DNA of 10,586 nucleotides from JAKFWI01 sp035549875 (GCA_035549875.1 DASZPV010000057.1:1-10586), one strand, 5' to 3'. Shown: positions 1 through 7,847, numbered from the stretch's first letter. A program made the numbers and translations. Notes: generated by a model not told the origin, from the sequence alone.

Positions 1-10
1 GAATCATCCG

Positions 11-29
11 CCGGCTGGTCGCGAGCCGG
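11..29 (-). terminator. Possible weak hairpin after the FliN-type gene
   Basis: A 6-bp GC-rich inverted repeat (CCGGCT at 11-16 and AGCCGG at 24-29, 7-nt loop) begins 12 bases beyond the FliN stop codon. There is no T-tract after it on the minus strand, so intrinsic termination is uncertain. An ATG reading out of the window on the minus strand (base 7) could instead begin the next gene. Confidence 0.22.
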
Positions 30-41
30 TAAGGCGCGCCG

Positions 42-296
42 CTACGCCGCCGCGAAGAACTCGTGGACGTCCGCAGCCTCGGTGACCGTCACCGCCAGGC
101 GCTCGCCCTGCAGATTGATCTCGCCGCGGGCGATCGGGTAATTGTTGGCCAGAATCCACACCGGGTCGTTCTCGCGCGCGTCAAGCGCGATCACAGCGCC
201 CCGGCCCATGCGCAGAAGCTGGGCCATCGGCAGGACGGAGCGGCCAAGCACAACCGATATCTCGATGCCGACCGCGTGAACCTGACTTTTGGACAT
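42..296 (-). CDS. fliN: Short FliN-type flagellar motor switch protein (SpoA domain)
   Basis: An 84-residue protein consisting almost entirely of one FliN/SpoA (surface presentation of antigens) domain. Visible family features are the opening beta strand with VVLGRSVLPMAQLLRMG (residues 15-31), a G-x-V-I-x-LD turn at 33-39, P-V-x-I-L-x-N at 45-51, IARGEI at 55-60, and the closing V-T-V-T-E at 69-73. In known systems FliN forms the lower C-ring of the flagellar switch with FliM and FliG, on the cytoplasmic face of the basal body, and FliH docks on it. The N-terminal extension of longer FliN proteins is missing. The ATG is the only reasonable start, because an in-frame stop lies 33 bp upstream, and a GGGACGGG-like Shine-Dalgarno precedes it. 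The gene is divergent from lipB across 59 bp. No other flagellar gene is visible, so this could be a second, orphan FliN-like copy rather than the main one. Confidence 0.88.
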   Translation of the reverse strand: MSKSQVHAVGIEISVVLGRSVLPMAQLLRMGRGAVIALDARENDPVWILANNYPIARGEINLQGERLAVTVTEAADVHEFFAAA

Positions 297-355
297 TGCC
301 GGCCCGTCCCATCTACACTGAACCTGAAATTACGCCCTGAATTGGTTTAACGAAC

Positions 356-1036
356 GTGAATCCCCCCATCGGCTGGGCGATCTCTCCGGGCCGGACGCCC
401 TATGAGCCGGCGGTCGCCTTCATGGAAGCGCGCGCCGCCGCCATCGCCGCAGGGCAAGCGGGCGAATTGGTCTGGCTGGTGGAGCACGATTCGCTCTACA
501 CGGCGGGCGTCAGCGCCAAGCCCGCGGACCTGCTGACCGAGGGCCGCTTTCCGGTGTTCAAATCCGGCCGCGGCGGCCAGTTCACCTATCACGGCCCCGG
601 CCAGCGCGTAGCCTATGTGATGCTCGATCTGCGCACGCGGGGACGCGACGTTTCCTGCTACGTTCGCGACCTGGAAAAGTGGATCATCGCCGCGCTCGCG
701 CGCTTCAATGTAAAAGGCGAGATCCGCGATGGCCGCATTGGCGTCTGGGTCGAGCGCAAGGGCCCCGGCTTTGCGCGGGAAGACAAGATCGCCGCCATCG
801 GCGTGAAGATCAAACGCTGGGCGACGTTCCACGGCGTCGCGCTCAACGTCGAGCCAGACCTGGCGCACTTCTCCGGCATCGTACCCTGCGGCATCGCCGA
901 TGCGGGCGTCACCTCCCTCGTCGATCTTGGCCACCCGATCACGATGGACGAAGCCGACCACGCCTTGCGAGGCGCATTCACAGAAGTGTTCGGCGAAACG
1001 GTCGCGGAGGCCGCGCCCAAACTGGCGGCGGGTTGA
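356..1036 (+). CDS. lipB: Lipoyl(octanoyl) transferase LipB
   Basis: This enzyme transfers octanoyl groups from octanoyl-ACP to the lipoyl domains of the pyruvate and 2-oxoglutarate dehydrogenases and of glycine-cleavage H protein, the first step of endogenous lipoate attachment. The LipB signature is intact: GRGGQFTYHGPGQ at residues 71-83 with His79, the GVKIKRW segment carrying catalytic Lys151, HGVALNV at 159-165, and SGIVPCGI at 173-180 carrying the nucleophile Cys178. The length of 226 residues is normal. The start is GTG. It is the first start codon after an in-frame TGA at 338-340, so the N terminus is well constrained although the Shine-Dalgarno is poor. The aminotransferase follows 53 bp downstream on the same strand and may be cotranscribed, but has its own good ribosome binding site. 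Confidence 0.97.
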   Translation: MNPPIGWAISPGRTPYEPAVAFMEARAAAIAAGQAGELVWLVEHDSLYTAGVSAKPADLLTEGRFPVFKSGRGGQFTYHGPGQRVAYVMLDLRTRGRDVSCYVRDLEKWIIAALARFNVKGEIRDGRIGVWVERKGPGFAREDKIAAIGVKIKRWATFHGVALNVEPDLAHFSGIVPCGIADAGVTSLVDLGHPITMDEADHALRGAFTEVFGETVAEAAPKLAAG

Positions 1037-1053
1037 CGCCGCCGAAGGCGGCG
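1037..1053 (+). terminator. GC-rich hairpin directly after lipB
   Basis: A perfect 7-bp inverted repeat with a GAA triloop (CGCCGCC / GGCGGCG) starts at the base after the lipB stop codon. The next bases are CCCAAAA rather than a T-run. It could slow polymerase or protect the lipB 3' end, but it does not meet the usual rule for an intrinsic terminator. Confidence 0.3.
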
Positions 1054-1089
1054 CCCAAAAGAGCGTCATAGGGACCGGGGAATCACGCC

Positions 1090-2271
1090 ATGCTTAAAAC
1101 CATCGCGGCCTTCGATCGCATTGGCGAAGAAAACGCCTTTGCAGTTCTGGCCCGCGCCAATGCGCTGATCGCGCAGGGGCGCGACGTGATCAATCTCGGC
1201 ATCGGCCAGCCCGATTTCCGCACGCCCGACCATATCGTCGAGGCCGCGATCAAGGCGCTGCGCGACGGCCACCACGGCTATACCGCCACGATCGGCATCC
1301 CGCCGCTGCGCGAAGCCGTCGCCGCCGATCTGCACAAACGTTTCGGCGTCGAGGTTTCACCCGATAGCGTGATGATCATGCCCGGCGGCAAGCCGACCAT
1401 GTTCATGTCGATCATGATGTTCGGCGAGCCGGGCGCCGACATCCTCTATCCCGATCCGGGATTTCCGATTTACCGCTCGATGATCGAATTCACCGGCGCG
1501 CGCCCGATCCCGGTGCCGATCCGCGAGGAAAACGGCTTTGCCTTTTCCGCCGAGGAGACGCTGAGCCTGATCACGCCGCAAACGCGCCTCTTGATCCTCA
1601 ACTCTCCCGCCAATCCCACCGGCGGCGTCACGCCCAAAGCGGAAGTCGACAAGCTCGTCGCGGGTCTGGAAAAATTTCCTGACGTCGCGATCATGTCCGA
1701 CGAAATCTACGACCAATTGGTCTATGACGGCGAGCAGCACGTGTGCCTGCTGTCCTATCCCTCGATCCGCGACCGGCTGATCCTGCTCAATGGCTGGTCG
1801 AAAACCTATGCGATGACGGGCTGGCGCCTCGGCTATGCGGTGTGGCCCGGCAAGCTCTACGATTACGCCCGCAAGCTCGCGGTGAATTTGCATTCCTGCG
1901 TCTACGCCTCGGCGCAATATGCCGGTCTCGCCGCGCTGACCGGCCCGCAGGACGCGGTGCAGATGATGCGCGCCGAATTCGACAAGCGCCGCAAGATCGT
2001 CACCGCCGGGCTCAACAAGCTGCCCGGCGTTTCCTGCATCACCCCGAAGGGTGCATTCTACGCGTTTCCGAACGTGAAAGAGACCGGCTGGAAAGCCAAG
2101 GCGCTGGCCAACGCCATCCTCGACGACGCGGGCGTCGCCACGATTGGCGGTCCCGATTTCGGGATATTGGGCGAAGGCTACATCCGCCTGAGCTACGCCA
2201 ACTCGACGGAGAATATCCTCAAAGCGCTCGATCGCATGAACGCGTTTCTGAGCAGCCGCAAGGCGGCGTGA
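1090..2271 (+). CDS. Class I/II pyridoxal-phosphate aminotransferase
   Basis: A 393-residue fold-type I PLP enzyme in the aspartate-aminotransferase-like group. Family residues can be placed: NLGIGQPDF at 35-43, the Asn175-containing NPTGG, MSDEIY at 202-207 with Asp204 (pyridine nitrogen) and Tyr207, the Schiff-base Lys238 in SKTYAMTGWRLGY with phosphate-binding Arg246, and the substrate-carboxylate Arg366 in GYIRLSY. It should swap amino groups between an amino acid and a 2-oxo acid in the cytosol. The sequence does not settle the substrate; aspartate, alanine, tyrosine or another amino acid are all possible, so no symbol is given. A GGGACCGGGG Shine-Dalgarno ends 9 bases before the ATG. 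The gene follows lipB and converges on the next gene with only 2 bp between stop codons. Confidence 0.96.
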   Translation: MLKTIAAFDRIGEENAFAVLARANALIAQGRDVINLGIGQPDFRTPDHIVEAAIKALRDGHHGYTATIGIPPLREAVAADLHKRFGVEVSPDSVMIMPGGKPTMFMSIMMFGEPGADILYPDPGFPIYRSMIEFTGARPIPVPIREENGFAFSAEETLSLITPQTRLLILNSPANPTGGVTPKAEVDKLVAGLEKFPDVAIMSDEIYDQLVYDGEQHVCLLSYPSIRDRLILLNGWSKTYAMTGWRLGYAVWPGKLYDYARKLAVNLHSCVYASAQYAGLAALTGPQDAVQMMRAEFDKRRKIVTAGLNKLPGVSCITPKGAFYAFPNVKETGWKAKALANAILDDAGVATIGGPDFGILGEGYIRLSYANSTENILKALDRMNAFLSSRKAA

Positions 2272-2273
2272 GG

Positions 2274-2774
2274 CTAAATCAAATCCGGGCGAAAGCGGCC
2301 GATCGCGGCAAACACGTCTTCGGGCGAAGCATTCAGTCCCTGCAAATTGAGCGCGACTGGCGGGCGGCCCATGCGCTCCAGCGTGGCGCGGCGCAGGAAG
2401 GCCCAAAGCGGCGGCAATTTGCGCACCTGCGCCACCGAAGTCACATCCAGCGCGATCCAGCGCGCCTTGGCCGCATCCAATTCCTGCACCCAGATATGTA
2501 CGCTGCGGATAAGCGCCCACGGCGCATCGATTTTCATGCGACGGTCGCGCACGCCGCGCTCATCGATCACCAGCGCCGCGCGCCGATCGATCAGCCGCCC
2601 AAGCGCAACCAGCAGCCCCCAGCCGAACAGCAAACAGACGCAAACGCCGGCGAGCCGTTCGCCGATCGTCGCGTCATCGAGAACGGCCACATAACCGCTG
2701 CCGGCGGCGAACGCCGCGAAGATCAGCGCCAGCCCCGCCGCCTTGCCGCGATGGGTATGGAAGGCGACCGACAT
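2274..2774 (-). CDS. Small membrane protein, STM3941-like
   Basis: A 166-residue protein with two predicted membrane helices near the N terminus (about residues 12-32 and 40-61), followed by a basic cytoplasmic region. Its core (LVIDERGVRDR, then APWALIRSVHIW at 84-95) resembles the PH-like fold of STM3941-type proteins: a strand, a glycine turn, then a W-x-x-I segment. No enzymatic motif is seen and the function is unknown. I chose the ATG at 2774. A TTG at 2786 would add four residues, and neither start has a convincing Shine-Dalgarno. It is divergent from the cytochrome b561 gene and convergent with the aminotransferase. The family assignment is from remembered sequence pattern and is moderate. 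Confidence 0.8.
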   Translation of the reverse strand: MSVAFHTHRGKAAGLALIFAAFAAGSGYVAVLDDATIGERLAGVCVCLLFGWGLLVALGRLIDRRAALVIDERGVRDRRMKIDAPWALIRSVHIWVQELDAAKARWIALDVTSVAQVRKLPPLWAFLRRATLERMGRPPVALNLQGLNASPEDVFAAIGRFRPDLI

Positions 2775-2887
2775 CTCTAACGGCAAGGTCTATCAGGGCC
2801 GCGTGAGCCGCAGCAACCGCCTCCGGGCGCAAAATAGCCGTGCGCCGGGCGCGCCGATATGCTGTTATCCGGCTATAGGGGGAGTTC

Positions 2888-3481
2888 ATGACCGAAGCCG
2901 CAATCACGGCGCCGCCGCGCCCGTACAGCGCCGCAGCCATCGCGCTGCACTGGATCATCGCCGCCCTTATCGTCACGCAGATCGGCATCGGCTGGCAGAT
3001 GGATGCGCTGCACAAAGCCAAGCTCCCGCACGAAGATCTAGAGCATCTGCACATCTCGGTCGGGCTCACGATCCTGCTGTTCAGCCTGGCGCGCCTGGCC
3101 GTGCGCCTGACCAGCCCGCCCGCGCCGATGCCCGCAATGGCGGCGTGGGAGCGCACGCTCGCCAGCGTCACGCACGTCCTGTTCTACGTGCTGATCATCG
3201 TCATTCCGCTGGGCGGATGGGCGCTTGCATCTTTCCGCGCCGACGAGCCGATCTCGTTCTGGGGGCTCTTCACCTGGCCGCAACTGCCGTGGTTCAACAC
3301 GCTCACGCGCGAGCAGGGCCGCCCGCTGCACGGCCTGATCGAACAATGGCACGGCAGTATTCTGGTCTGGACGACCATCGTGCTGCTTGGCCTGCACGTT
3401 CTGGGCGCGCTGAAGCACCAGTTCGACGGCCATCCGGTGCTCTACCGCATGCTGCCGTTCCTGCCGAAGCCGAAGGCTTAA
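2888..3481 (+). CDS. Cytochrome b561 family di-heme membrane protein
   Basis: A 197-residue four-helix membrane protein of the bacterial cytochrome b561 (CybB-like) family. Such proteins bind two b hemes between four helices and pass electrons between the quinone pool and other acceptors in the inner membrane. Candidate axial ligands lie where the family has them: His21 at the start of helix 1 (ALHWII), His53/His55 at the start of helix 2 (HLHISVG), His155 (EQWHGS) and His170 (LGLHVLG) in the last helix; His96 in helix 3 is also conserved-looking. Helices span roughly 15-37, 53-73, 92-115 and 155-175. An AGGGGGAG Shine-Dalgarno sits close before the ATG. No soluble redox partner or dehydrogenase is adjacent, so the electron donor is not evident. 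Confidence 0.92.
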   Translation: MTEAAITAPPRPYSAAAIALHWIIAALIVTQIGIGWQMDALHKAKLPHEDLEHLHISVGLTILLFSLARLAVRLTSPPAPMPAMAAWERTLASVTHVLFYVLIIVIPLGGWALASFRADEPISFWGLFTWPQLPWFNTLTREQGRPLHGLIEQWHGSILVWTTIVLLGLHVLGALKHQFDGHPVLYRMLPFLPKPKA

Positions 3482-3491
3482 GCGCAACCTT

Positions 3492-3517
3492 GGAACCGCA
3501 GGGCCGTCACACGGGTT
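3492..3517 (+). promoter_or_regulatory. Candidate EcfG (general stress sigma factor) promoter
   Basis: The sequence has GGAAC at 3492-3496 and GGTT at 3514-3517 with 17 bases between. The known consensus for the alphaproteobacterial general stress sigma factor EcfG (the PhyR-NepR-EcfG pathway) is GGAAC, 16-17 bases, then cGTT; the only departure here is G for C in the -10 box. It lies in the 69-bp gap after the cytochrome gene. It would start transcription near 3524-3527, just ahead of the Shine-Dalgarno at 3539-3544 and the microprotein start. No other such match was found in an intergenic stretch on visual reading, but that reading was not exhaustive. Confidence 0.5.
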
Positions 3518-3538
3518 AACTCCAGAGCAATCTTGTTC

Positions 3539-3544
3539 GGAGGG
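3539..3544 (+). promoter_or_regulatory. Strong Shine-Dalgarno that decides the TTG start of the microprotein
   Basis: GGAGGG, a near-perfect anti-16S match, stands 6 bases before the TTG at 3551. No other start codon lies at a suitable distance: the next ATG downstream in frame is codon 7 at 3569. This is the main evidence that the very short reading frame is translated. Confidence 0.75.
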
Positions 3545-3550
3545 CGCGCT

Positions 3551-3625
3551 TTGAATTCCGTCATCTACATGGTCGGCCTGATCGTCGTCGTATTGGCGAT
3601 CCTTTCCTTCGTCGGCATCCGCTGA
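3551..3625 (+). CDS. 24-residue single-helix membrane microprotein
   Basis: A very short frame, TTG to TGA, encoding 24 residues: five polar or aromatic residues, then a continuous hydrophobic helix (MVGLIVVVLAILSFVGI, residues 7-23) and a terminal Arg. The pattern, a single helix rich in Val/Ile/Leu with Gly and a positive C-terminal end, is that of small inner-membrane proteins. Similar short helices are, to my recollection, often unannotated in alphaproteobacterial genomes. Support comes from the strong GGAGGG ribosome site at the right distance and from the TGATG junction, where the stop codon shares one base with the ATG of the next gene, a typical sign of translational coupling. Function is unknown; it may bind or regulate the four-helix protein encoded next. 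An alternative is a leader peptide whose translation only promotes the downstream gene. Confidence 0.72.
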   Translation: MNSVIYMVGLIVVVLAILSFVGIR

Positions 3626-4284
3626 TGGCGTCGCGCTTTGACTGGGGCGCCATTTTCGCCGGCGCGGTGCTGGCGACGGCGCTCGGCCTGATCCTCATCA
3701 CGTTTGGCGCAGGCATCGGCCTCAGCACGACCTCGCCCTACGCCAATAGCGGCATGTCTCCGCAGATTTTCGCCATCGTCGCCGGCCTCTGGCTGCTGTG
3801 GACGCAAATTCTCAGCTTTTCGCTCGGCGGCTACGTGACAGCGCGCCTGCGCGCGCGCCACGCCGATGAATCAGAACACGAAACCGACGTTCGCGACGGC
3901 ATGCACGGCATCGTCATGTGGGGCGTGGGCGTACTCGCCGCCGCGTTCATCGCCTTCGTCGGTCTCGGCGGGGCGACCACCGCGGCCCGCACCGCCGACC
4001 GCGGCGAAGTCGTCGCCAGCGTCGGCGCTGTCGCTTCCAGCAAGATCGATCAAGCCGTCGCCAAGGTAGCCCACGAAAATCCCGACGCCGCCGGGTCGAC
4101 GCAAGCCGAACGCGAAGCGGAAATCAGCCGCAAGCTTTCCATTATCGCAGCGTTCATGGCCGCCGCCTCCCTGCTCGCCGGCGCCATCGCCGCCTTCTGG
4201 GCCGCCGGCGAAGGCGGCAACCACAGGGACAAGAACGTCCACGTGAAGTTCTTCGTATTCCGCGCGGCGACGCCAAGGGGTTAG
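3625..4284 (+). CDS. Four-helix inner-membrane protein of unknown function (annotated PhnA-like in some genomes)
   Basis: A 219-residue protein with four clear hydrophobic segments, at about residues 8-33, 47-70, 95-117 and 171-193. It opens with FDWGAIFAGAVLATAL and GAGIGLS, a start I associate with a widespread alphaproteobacterial membrane family loosely annotated as PhnA-like, with no established activity. A charged loop after helix 2 (about 72-92, rich in Arg, Asp and Glu) and a polar loop at 121-170 probably lie on opposite faces. No catalytic motif is visible. The start ATG overlaps the microprotein stop by one base and has no separate strong ribosome site, so its translation likely depends on the upstream frame. 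The upstream EcfG-like promoter suggests a role in general stress, perhaps in the envelope; this is inference. Confidence 0.88.
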   Translation: MASRFDWGAIFAGAVLATALGLILITFGAGIGLSTTSPYANSGMSPQIFAIVAGLWLLWTQILSFSLGGYVTARLRARHADESEHETDVRDGMHGIVMWGVGVLAAAFIAFVGLGGATTAARTADRGEVVASVGAVASSKIDQAVAKVAHENPDAAGSTQAEREAEISRKLSIIAAFMAAASLLAGAIAAFWAAGEGGNHRDKNVHVKFFVFRAATPRG

Positions 4285-4290
4285 CGTCAT

Positions 4291-4339
4291 GCTCCCCCGT
4301 TTACGGGGGATCTGTTAGCGAAGCTGACTGAGGGGGAGC
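4291..4339 (+). repeat. Dispersed palindromic repeat, arm A
   Basis: Three nested or adjacent pairings are seen. TCCCCCG at 4293-4299 pairs with CGGGGGA at 4304-4310. GTTAGC at 4314-4319 pairs with GCTGAC at 4323-4328 across a GAA loop, with one G-T wobble. The outer GCTCCCCC at 4291-4298 can alternatively pair with GGGGGAGC at 4332-4339. This layout resembles an extragenic repeat common in alphaproteobacterial genomes. It sits 6 bases after the stop of the four-helix protein and could act as its 3' end. Confidence 0.6.
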
Positions 4340-4353
4340 GCGGGGGCTGAAAT

Positions 4354-4407
4354 CCCCCTCCGTCCGCCGTTGACGCGGCGTCCACCTCCCCCGTAAAGCG
4401 GGGGAAG
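4354..4407 (-). repeat. Dispersed palindromic repeat, arm B, inverted copy
   Basis: Read on the minus strand this repeats the layout of the preceding element: a C5/G5 hairpin first (4387-4393 with 4399-4405, loop TAAAG), then a GC-rich hairpin (4365-4369 with 4376-4380), then a GAGGGGG tract. The first hairpin starts about 5 bases after the pccA stop codon, so it may end or stabilise that transcript. The two arms can also pair through GGGGG at 4342-4346 and CCCCC at 4354-4358. Confidence 0.58.
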
Positions 4408-4409
4408 AT

Positions 4410-6416
<2,007 letters not shown>

Positions 6417-6437
6417 CGAGGCCCTGCTGGTTCGTCG

Positions 6438-6455
6438 CCTCCCCCCGCGGGGAGG
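6438..6455. repeat. Small dispersed palindrome between pccA and the upstream unknown gene
   Basis: CCTCCCC at 6438-6444 and GGGGAGG at 6449-6455 form a perfect 7-bp stem with a CCGC loop, followed on the plus strand by GTGAAGC. The form matches short extragenic palindromes common in alphaproteobacterial genomes. It lies 21 bases upstream of the pccA start and 72 bases after the stop of the preceding minus-strand gene. It may terminate that transcript or sit in the pccA leader. Confidence 0.5.
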
Positions 6456-6500
6456 GTGAAGCTTTCGCGTTCAATGGGTTGAATGTCCAGACGTGGGCCA

Positions 6501-6520
6501 ACCGGCGCTTTGACCGGCGC
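6501..6520. repeat. 8-bp direct repeat with 12-bp period
   Basis: ACCGGCGC occurs at 6501-6508 and again at 6513-6520, separated by TTTG. It lies just after the stop codon of the minus-strand 142-residue gene. No known operator is recognised, and it may be chance in GC-rich DNA. Confidence 0.3.
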
Positions 6521-6527
6521 GCCCCGC

Positions 6528-6956
6528 TCAATAATCGAACAGCTTGCTGTCGCGTTCGACGCGTTTCTTGGCCTGGGCCACGATCTGCTCGACCAGCCCG
6601 TCCCGGTCGGCGCCATCGGCCTGGCCGGCGGGGTCCAGATTGTGTTCCTCCACCAGCGCCGCCAGCGCCGCGCGCGAGGGCGCGGCAAGCGCCATGCGCA
6701 GCGCCGCCTCGCCCTGATTGGTGTAGATTGAAATCGGATTTATGCCCGGCGCCGCCGGCTCTTCCTGGCCGACTGGCTCGGCCGGGGCGGGCGCGGCCGG
6801 CTTGGGCCTCAGCCTGGCCTTGGCCGCCTGCTTCAGCGCCTTCGACGGCCGATAGACGCTGAGGGCTTCTTCCAGTTTCAACGCGAAAGCCGGATTGCCC
6901 GCGGCCTCTTCGCGAACCACCTTGAACAATTCGGCCAGGGCGCGGTTGAGGCTCAT
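6528..6956 (-). CDS. Unknown 142-residue protein translationally coupled to ParA
   Basis: Not a protein I can name. Three parts are visible: an N-terminal amphipathic helical region (about 2-36, with ALAELFKVVREEA and a Leu/Ala-rich face), a basic then Ala/Pro/Glu-rich flexible linker (about 40-72), and a C-terminal helical domain (73-142) beginning NPISIYTNQGEAALRMAL and ending in a charged helix KKRVERDSKLFDY. The C-terminal block resembles a domain I recall from alphaproteobacterial hypotheticals, but this could not be checked. Its ATG overlaps the parA stop codon in an ATGA junction (4 bases), so the two are cotranslated. By analogy with ParA partner proteins that stimulate ATPase or act as cargo adaptors, it may be the partner of this ATPase. 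No HTH or DNA-binding motif is evident. Confidence 0.85.
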   Translation of the reverse strand: MSLNRALAELFKVVREEAAGNPAFALKLEEALSVYRPSKALKQAAKARLRPKPAAPAPAEPVGQEEPAAPGINPISIYTNQGEAALRMALAAPSRAALAALVEEHNLDPAGQADGADRDGLVEQIVAQAKKRVERDSKLFDY

Positions 6957-7825
6957 GACACCTTTGCCAGGTCCACCTTGGCGAGGAATTCCTCGCCCAA
7001 TTGCGTCATGACGCCGGCGCAGGCGCCATATTTCTGTTCAAAGCTGCGCGGCGTTTCGGACCATTCGGCCGCGCGCGCGATATCGACATGCTGGGGAATG
7101 CGAAGCTTGAACATCGCATTGCCCAGATTGCTCGCCAGCGTGTCGGCCTCCGAACGGTGCAGCGACATCTCCTGATCGTATTTCGTCGCCAGCACGAACA
7201 TGTCCGAAGCCGAGCCGCGCCGCTGGTTGATCAGCGTCAGCGCCCGGCGGCGGAATGCGATCAGGCCCAGCCGCGACACGTAATCCGGGATCGTCGGCAC
7301 CAGGATCGCATCAGCCGCGATCAGCGCCGCTTCCGCAAACAGCGAAATCCCCGGCGGGCAATCGATCAGGATGAAATCATAATCGTTCCATACCGAGCTG
7401 AGGCCAGCCGCCATGCGCTTGAGCACCCAGTGCTGGATGCCGTCGATCTTGTAGCCGCGCTTCACGAACGCCTCGATCAGGTCGCGCTCAACCGTTCGCA
7501 ATTCCGGCGCGGCGGCGAGCAGCGAGACTTCAGGCTTGCCCTTGAGGTCGCTGACGCGCGGCTCGATCAGCGTCTTGAAGGGCCTGGGATCGCTCGAATA
7601 GGCGTAGGCCTCGAAATAGAGGTCGAGCGTGCGCTCAGCCTCGCGCAGCTCGTTCCATTTGTCCGAGCCGGCGACCATGATCGAGGCGTTGGTCTGCGGA
7701 TCGAGATCGACCAGCAGCACCCGCCGGCGATGGTGGTAGGCGAGCGTTTCGGCGAGCGCCACCGCCGTGGTGGATTTGCCCACCCCGCCCTTCATGTTGA
7801 TGATCGAAACCAGCCGCGCGGGCAT
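6953..7825 (-). CDS. Orphan ParA/MinD-superfamily ATPase
   Basis: A 290-residue ParA-type P-loop ATPase. The deviant Walker A is KGGVGKST at 12-19 with signature Lys12 and catalytic-site Lys17. Walker A' is DLDPQTN at 40-46, and Walker B is ILIDCPPG at 152-159. Later SLHRSEADTL and VDIARAAEWSETP resemble the C-terminal part of Soj/ParA proteins. There is no N-terminal HTH. ParA proteins dimerise on ATP, bind nucleoid DNA or membrane, and position cargo such as plasmids, chromosome origins, chemoreceptors or carboxysomes. Here the partner is not ParB but the coupled 142-residue unknown, so this is not the chromosomal parAB pair; cargo is unknown. A GAGGGG Shine-Dalgarno precedes the ATG, and two GAATC sites lie in the leader. 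The 85-bp gap after the Uma2 gene suggests its own promoter. Confidence 0.93.
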   Translation of the reverse strand: MPARLVSIINMKGGVGKSTTAVALAETLAYHHRRRVLLVDLDPQTNASIMVAGSDKWNELREAERTLDLYFEAYAYSSDPRPFKTLIEPRVSDLKGKPEVSLLAAAPELRTVERDLIEAFVKRGYKIDGIQHWVLKRMAAGLSSVWNDYDFILIDCPPGISLFAEAALIAADAILVPTIPDYVSRLGLIAFRRRALTLINQRRGSASDMFVLATKYDQEMSLHRSEADTLASNLGNAMFKLRIPQHVDIARAAEWSETPRSFEQKYGACAGVMTQLGEEFLAKVDLAKVS

Positions 7826-7847
7826 GGAATTCCCCTCGCATTCTCGC

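Noticed and set aside
289..319. TTGGAC ... TACACT as a sigma-70 promoter for lipB
   Set aside because: The spacing of 19 bases is too long for the better -10 match, and 17 bases gives a poor -10; not strong enough to list.
347..1069. Long minus-strand frame (240 residues) opposite lipB
   Set aside because: Exactly overlies lipB, whose catalytic Cys, Lys and signature are intact; the antisense protein is Arg/Ala/Asp-rich with no motif.
1357..2520. 387-residue minus-strand frame opposite the aminotransferase
   Set aside because: Shadow of a clear PLP enzyme in GC-rich DNA; also runs across the real small membrane protein gene.
2871..2880. CTATAG as a -10 box for the cytochrome b561 gene
   Set aside because: Too close to the Shine-Dalgarno and ATG, and no -35 element at a workable distance.
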